A DNA stretch of 6,520 nucleotides from Micrococcales bacterium (GTDB taxonomy: Bacteria; Actinomycetota; Actinomycetes; S36-B12; UBA10799), in assembly GCA_023252115.1 (NCBI GenBank), contig JAHEXM010000105.1, positions 1 through 6,520 of the forward strand. Reading direction: 5' to 3'. This document shows, piece after piece, positions 5,982-6,520 of the stretch. Made by a program: the position numbers and the translations under genes. Position 1 is the first letter of the stretch; each line of letters opens with the position of its first letter. The notes below the pieces were generated by a model that saw nothing but the letters and a program-made list of their open reading frames with translations, had not been told where the DNA came from and searched no databases.

Positions 5982-6520
5982 TCAGTAGTCCGGAATGGCG
6001 CGTGCGACCGCATCTGGACGATGGGTGCCGGTGGGTGCGATCACTGTGACAACCAGAGCAGTTAGCGTGAAGAAGATCGCCTGGGTCGGGACGATACCGC
6101 CCCACGTGAGACTCAAGTTATAGACAACAATCGTGCCCGCAAGAAGAATCAGGCCAGTTGCTAAATAGGTGTAAGAGATCGCCCGGTGAATGCGGCCGCC
6201 GACAATGCAAAGGGCTGCCATCAGCAGCAAGTCCAGCGACAGACTCATACCAACGAGGCGGATCGATTCGAAGTCTTGAGCGCTGCCAGGGTCGATTGCG
6301 CGCCGCGCCAAAATGCTGCCGGTCCACAAAACGCTGATTGCGAAAGCCAGCTGGCATGGAATCCAAACTGCCTCGCGCGGATTCTTCACGCGAATCGGCG
6401 ACGCCAACCCAAAATACATAACGAATATCGCGACCGGGAATAACAGCGTCGTGAAGTAGACAATTGCGTCGCCCGGTCCGGTGGTGTGATCGAGGCCTAC
6501 AGCAAGAGACAAGAAAACCG
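5982..6520 (-). CDS. Multi-pass membrane protein of unknown function (5' end outside window)
   Basis: I do not recognise this family. The frame is open from the right window edge to the TGA at 5984-5982. A TTG at 6512 could start a 176-residue form, but the frame continues as ...VFL upstream, so the true start is probably beyond the window. Five hydrophobic helices are visible, counted from that TTG: about 16-36, 50-68, 86-105, 112-133 and 142-160. Loops between them are short, with a charged one holding IRVKNPREAVW (40-50) and another with DPGSAQDFESIR (74-85). The tail after 160 is short and polar, ending in IPDY. No metal-binding cluster, nucleotide-binding motif or catalytic signature stands out. 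It is upstream of, and co-oriented with, the RidA-family gene, so the two may be co-transcribed. Confidence 0.7.
   Translation of the reverse strand, partial: VFLSLAVGLDHTTGPGDAIVYFTTLLFPVAIFVMYFGLASPIRVKNPREAVWIPCQLAFAISVLWTGSILARRAIDPGSAQDFESIRLVGMSLSLDLLLMAALCIVGGRIHRAISYTYLATGLILLAGTIVVYNLSLTWGGIVPTQAIFFTLTALVVTVIAPTGTHRPDAVARAIPDY

Noticed and set aside
5680..6105. 141-codon minus-strand frame across the RidA-family gene and membrane protein junction
   Set aside because: It is out of frame with both supported genes and its composition is unlike a folded protein.

Overview
The window looks like an actinobacterial chromosome segment of moderate GC. The best indicators are a short GHYP...WDG..WT motif resembling the actinobacterial DUF2510 module on the front of a PrsW-type membrane protein, an N-terminally membrane-anchored esterase of a type common in actinobacteria, and a secreted GH81 beta-1,3-glucanase with a Pro-Thr linker. 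These indicators do not fix a genus. I see no tRNA, rRNA, CRISPR array, insertion sequence or phage gene.

Layout: (1) Positions 1-2417, minus strand, hold one large secreted endo-beta-1,3-glucanase (GH81). Its C-terminal end runs out of the window inside a Pro-Thr linker. (2) Positions 2418-2649 are a divergent regulatory gap with a perfect 12-bp palindrome, the best candidate operator. (3) Positions 2650-5494, plus strand, hold three closely spaced genes that look like one operon: a TetR-family regulator, a polytopic PrsW-family intramembrane protease homologue with a DUF2510-like N-terminus, and an alpha/beta-hydrolase esterase anchored by two membrane helices. Gaps are about 35-41 bp, and one strong Shine-Dalgarno site fixes the PrsW start. 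(4) Positions 5516-6520, minus strand, hold a RidA-family protein that seems to lack the family's catalytic arginine. Upstream of it is an unrecognised multi-pass membrane protein whose 5' end is cut by the window. The esterase and RidA genes converge with only 21 bp between stop codons.

How they may work together (inference): the TetR protein probably controls its own operon through the intergenic palindrome, and may also act on the divergent glucanase. The operon pairs a membrane protease-like protein with a membrane-tethered hydrolase whose catalytic domain is predicted to face outward, which suggests an envelope-related role. The glucanase would degrade external beta-1,3-glucan (laminarin, curdlan, fungal or algal wall material). 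The minus-strand pair at the right is probably a separate transcription unit. No new defence or mobile system is evident. The items most worth a second look are the DUF2510-like/PrsW fusion in a TetR-PrsW-esterase operon, the operator palindrome, and the arginine-less RidA.
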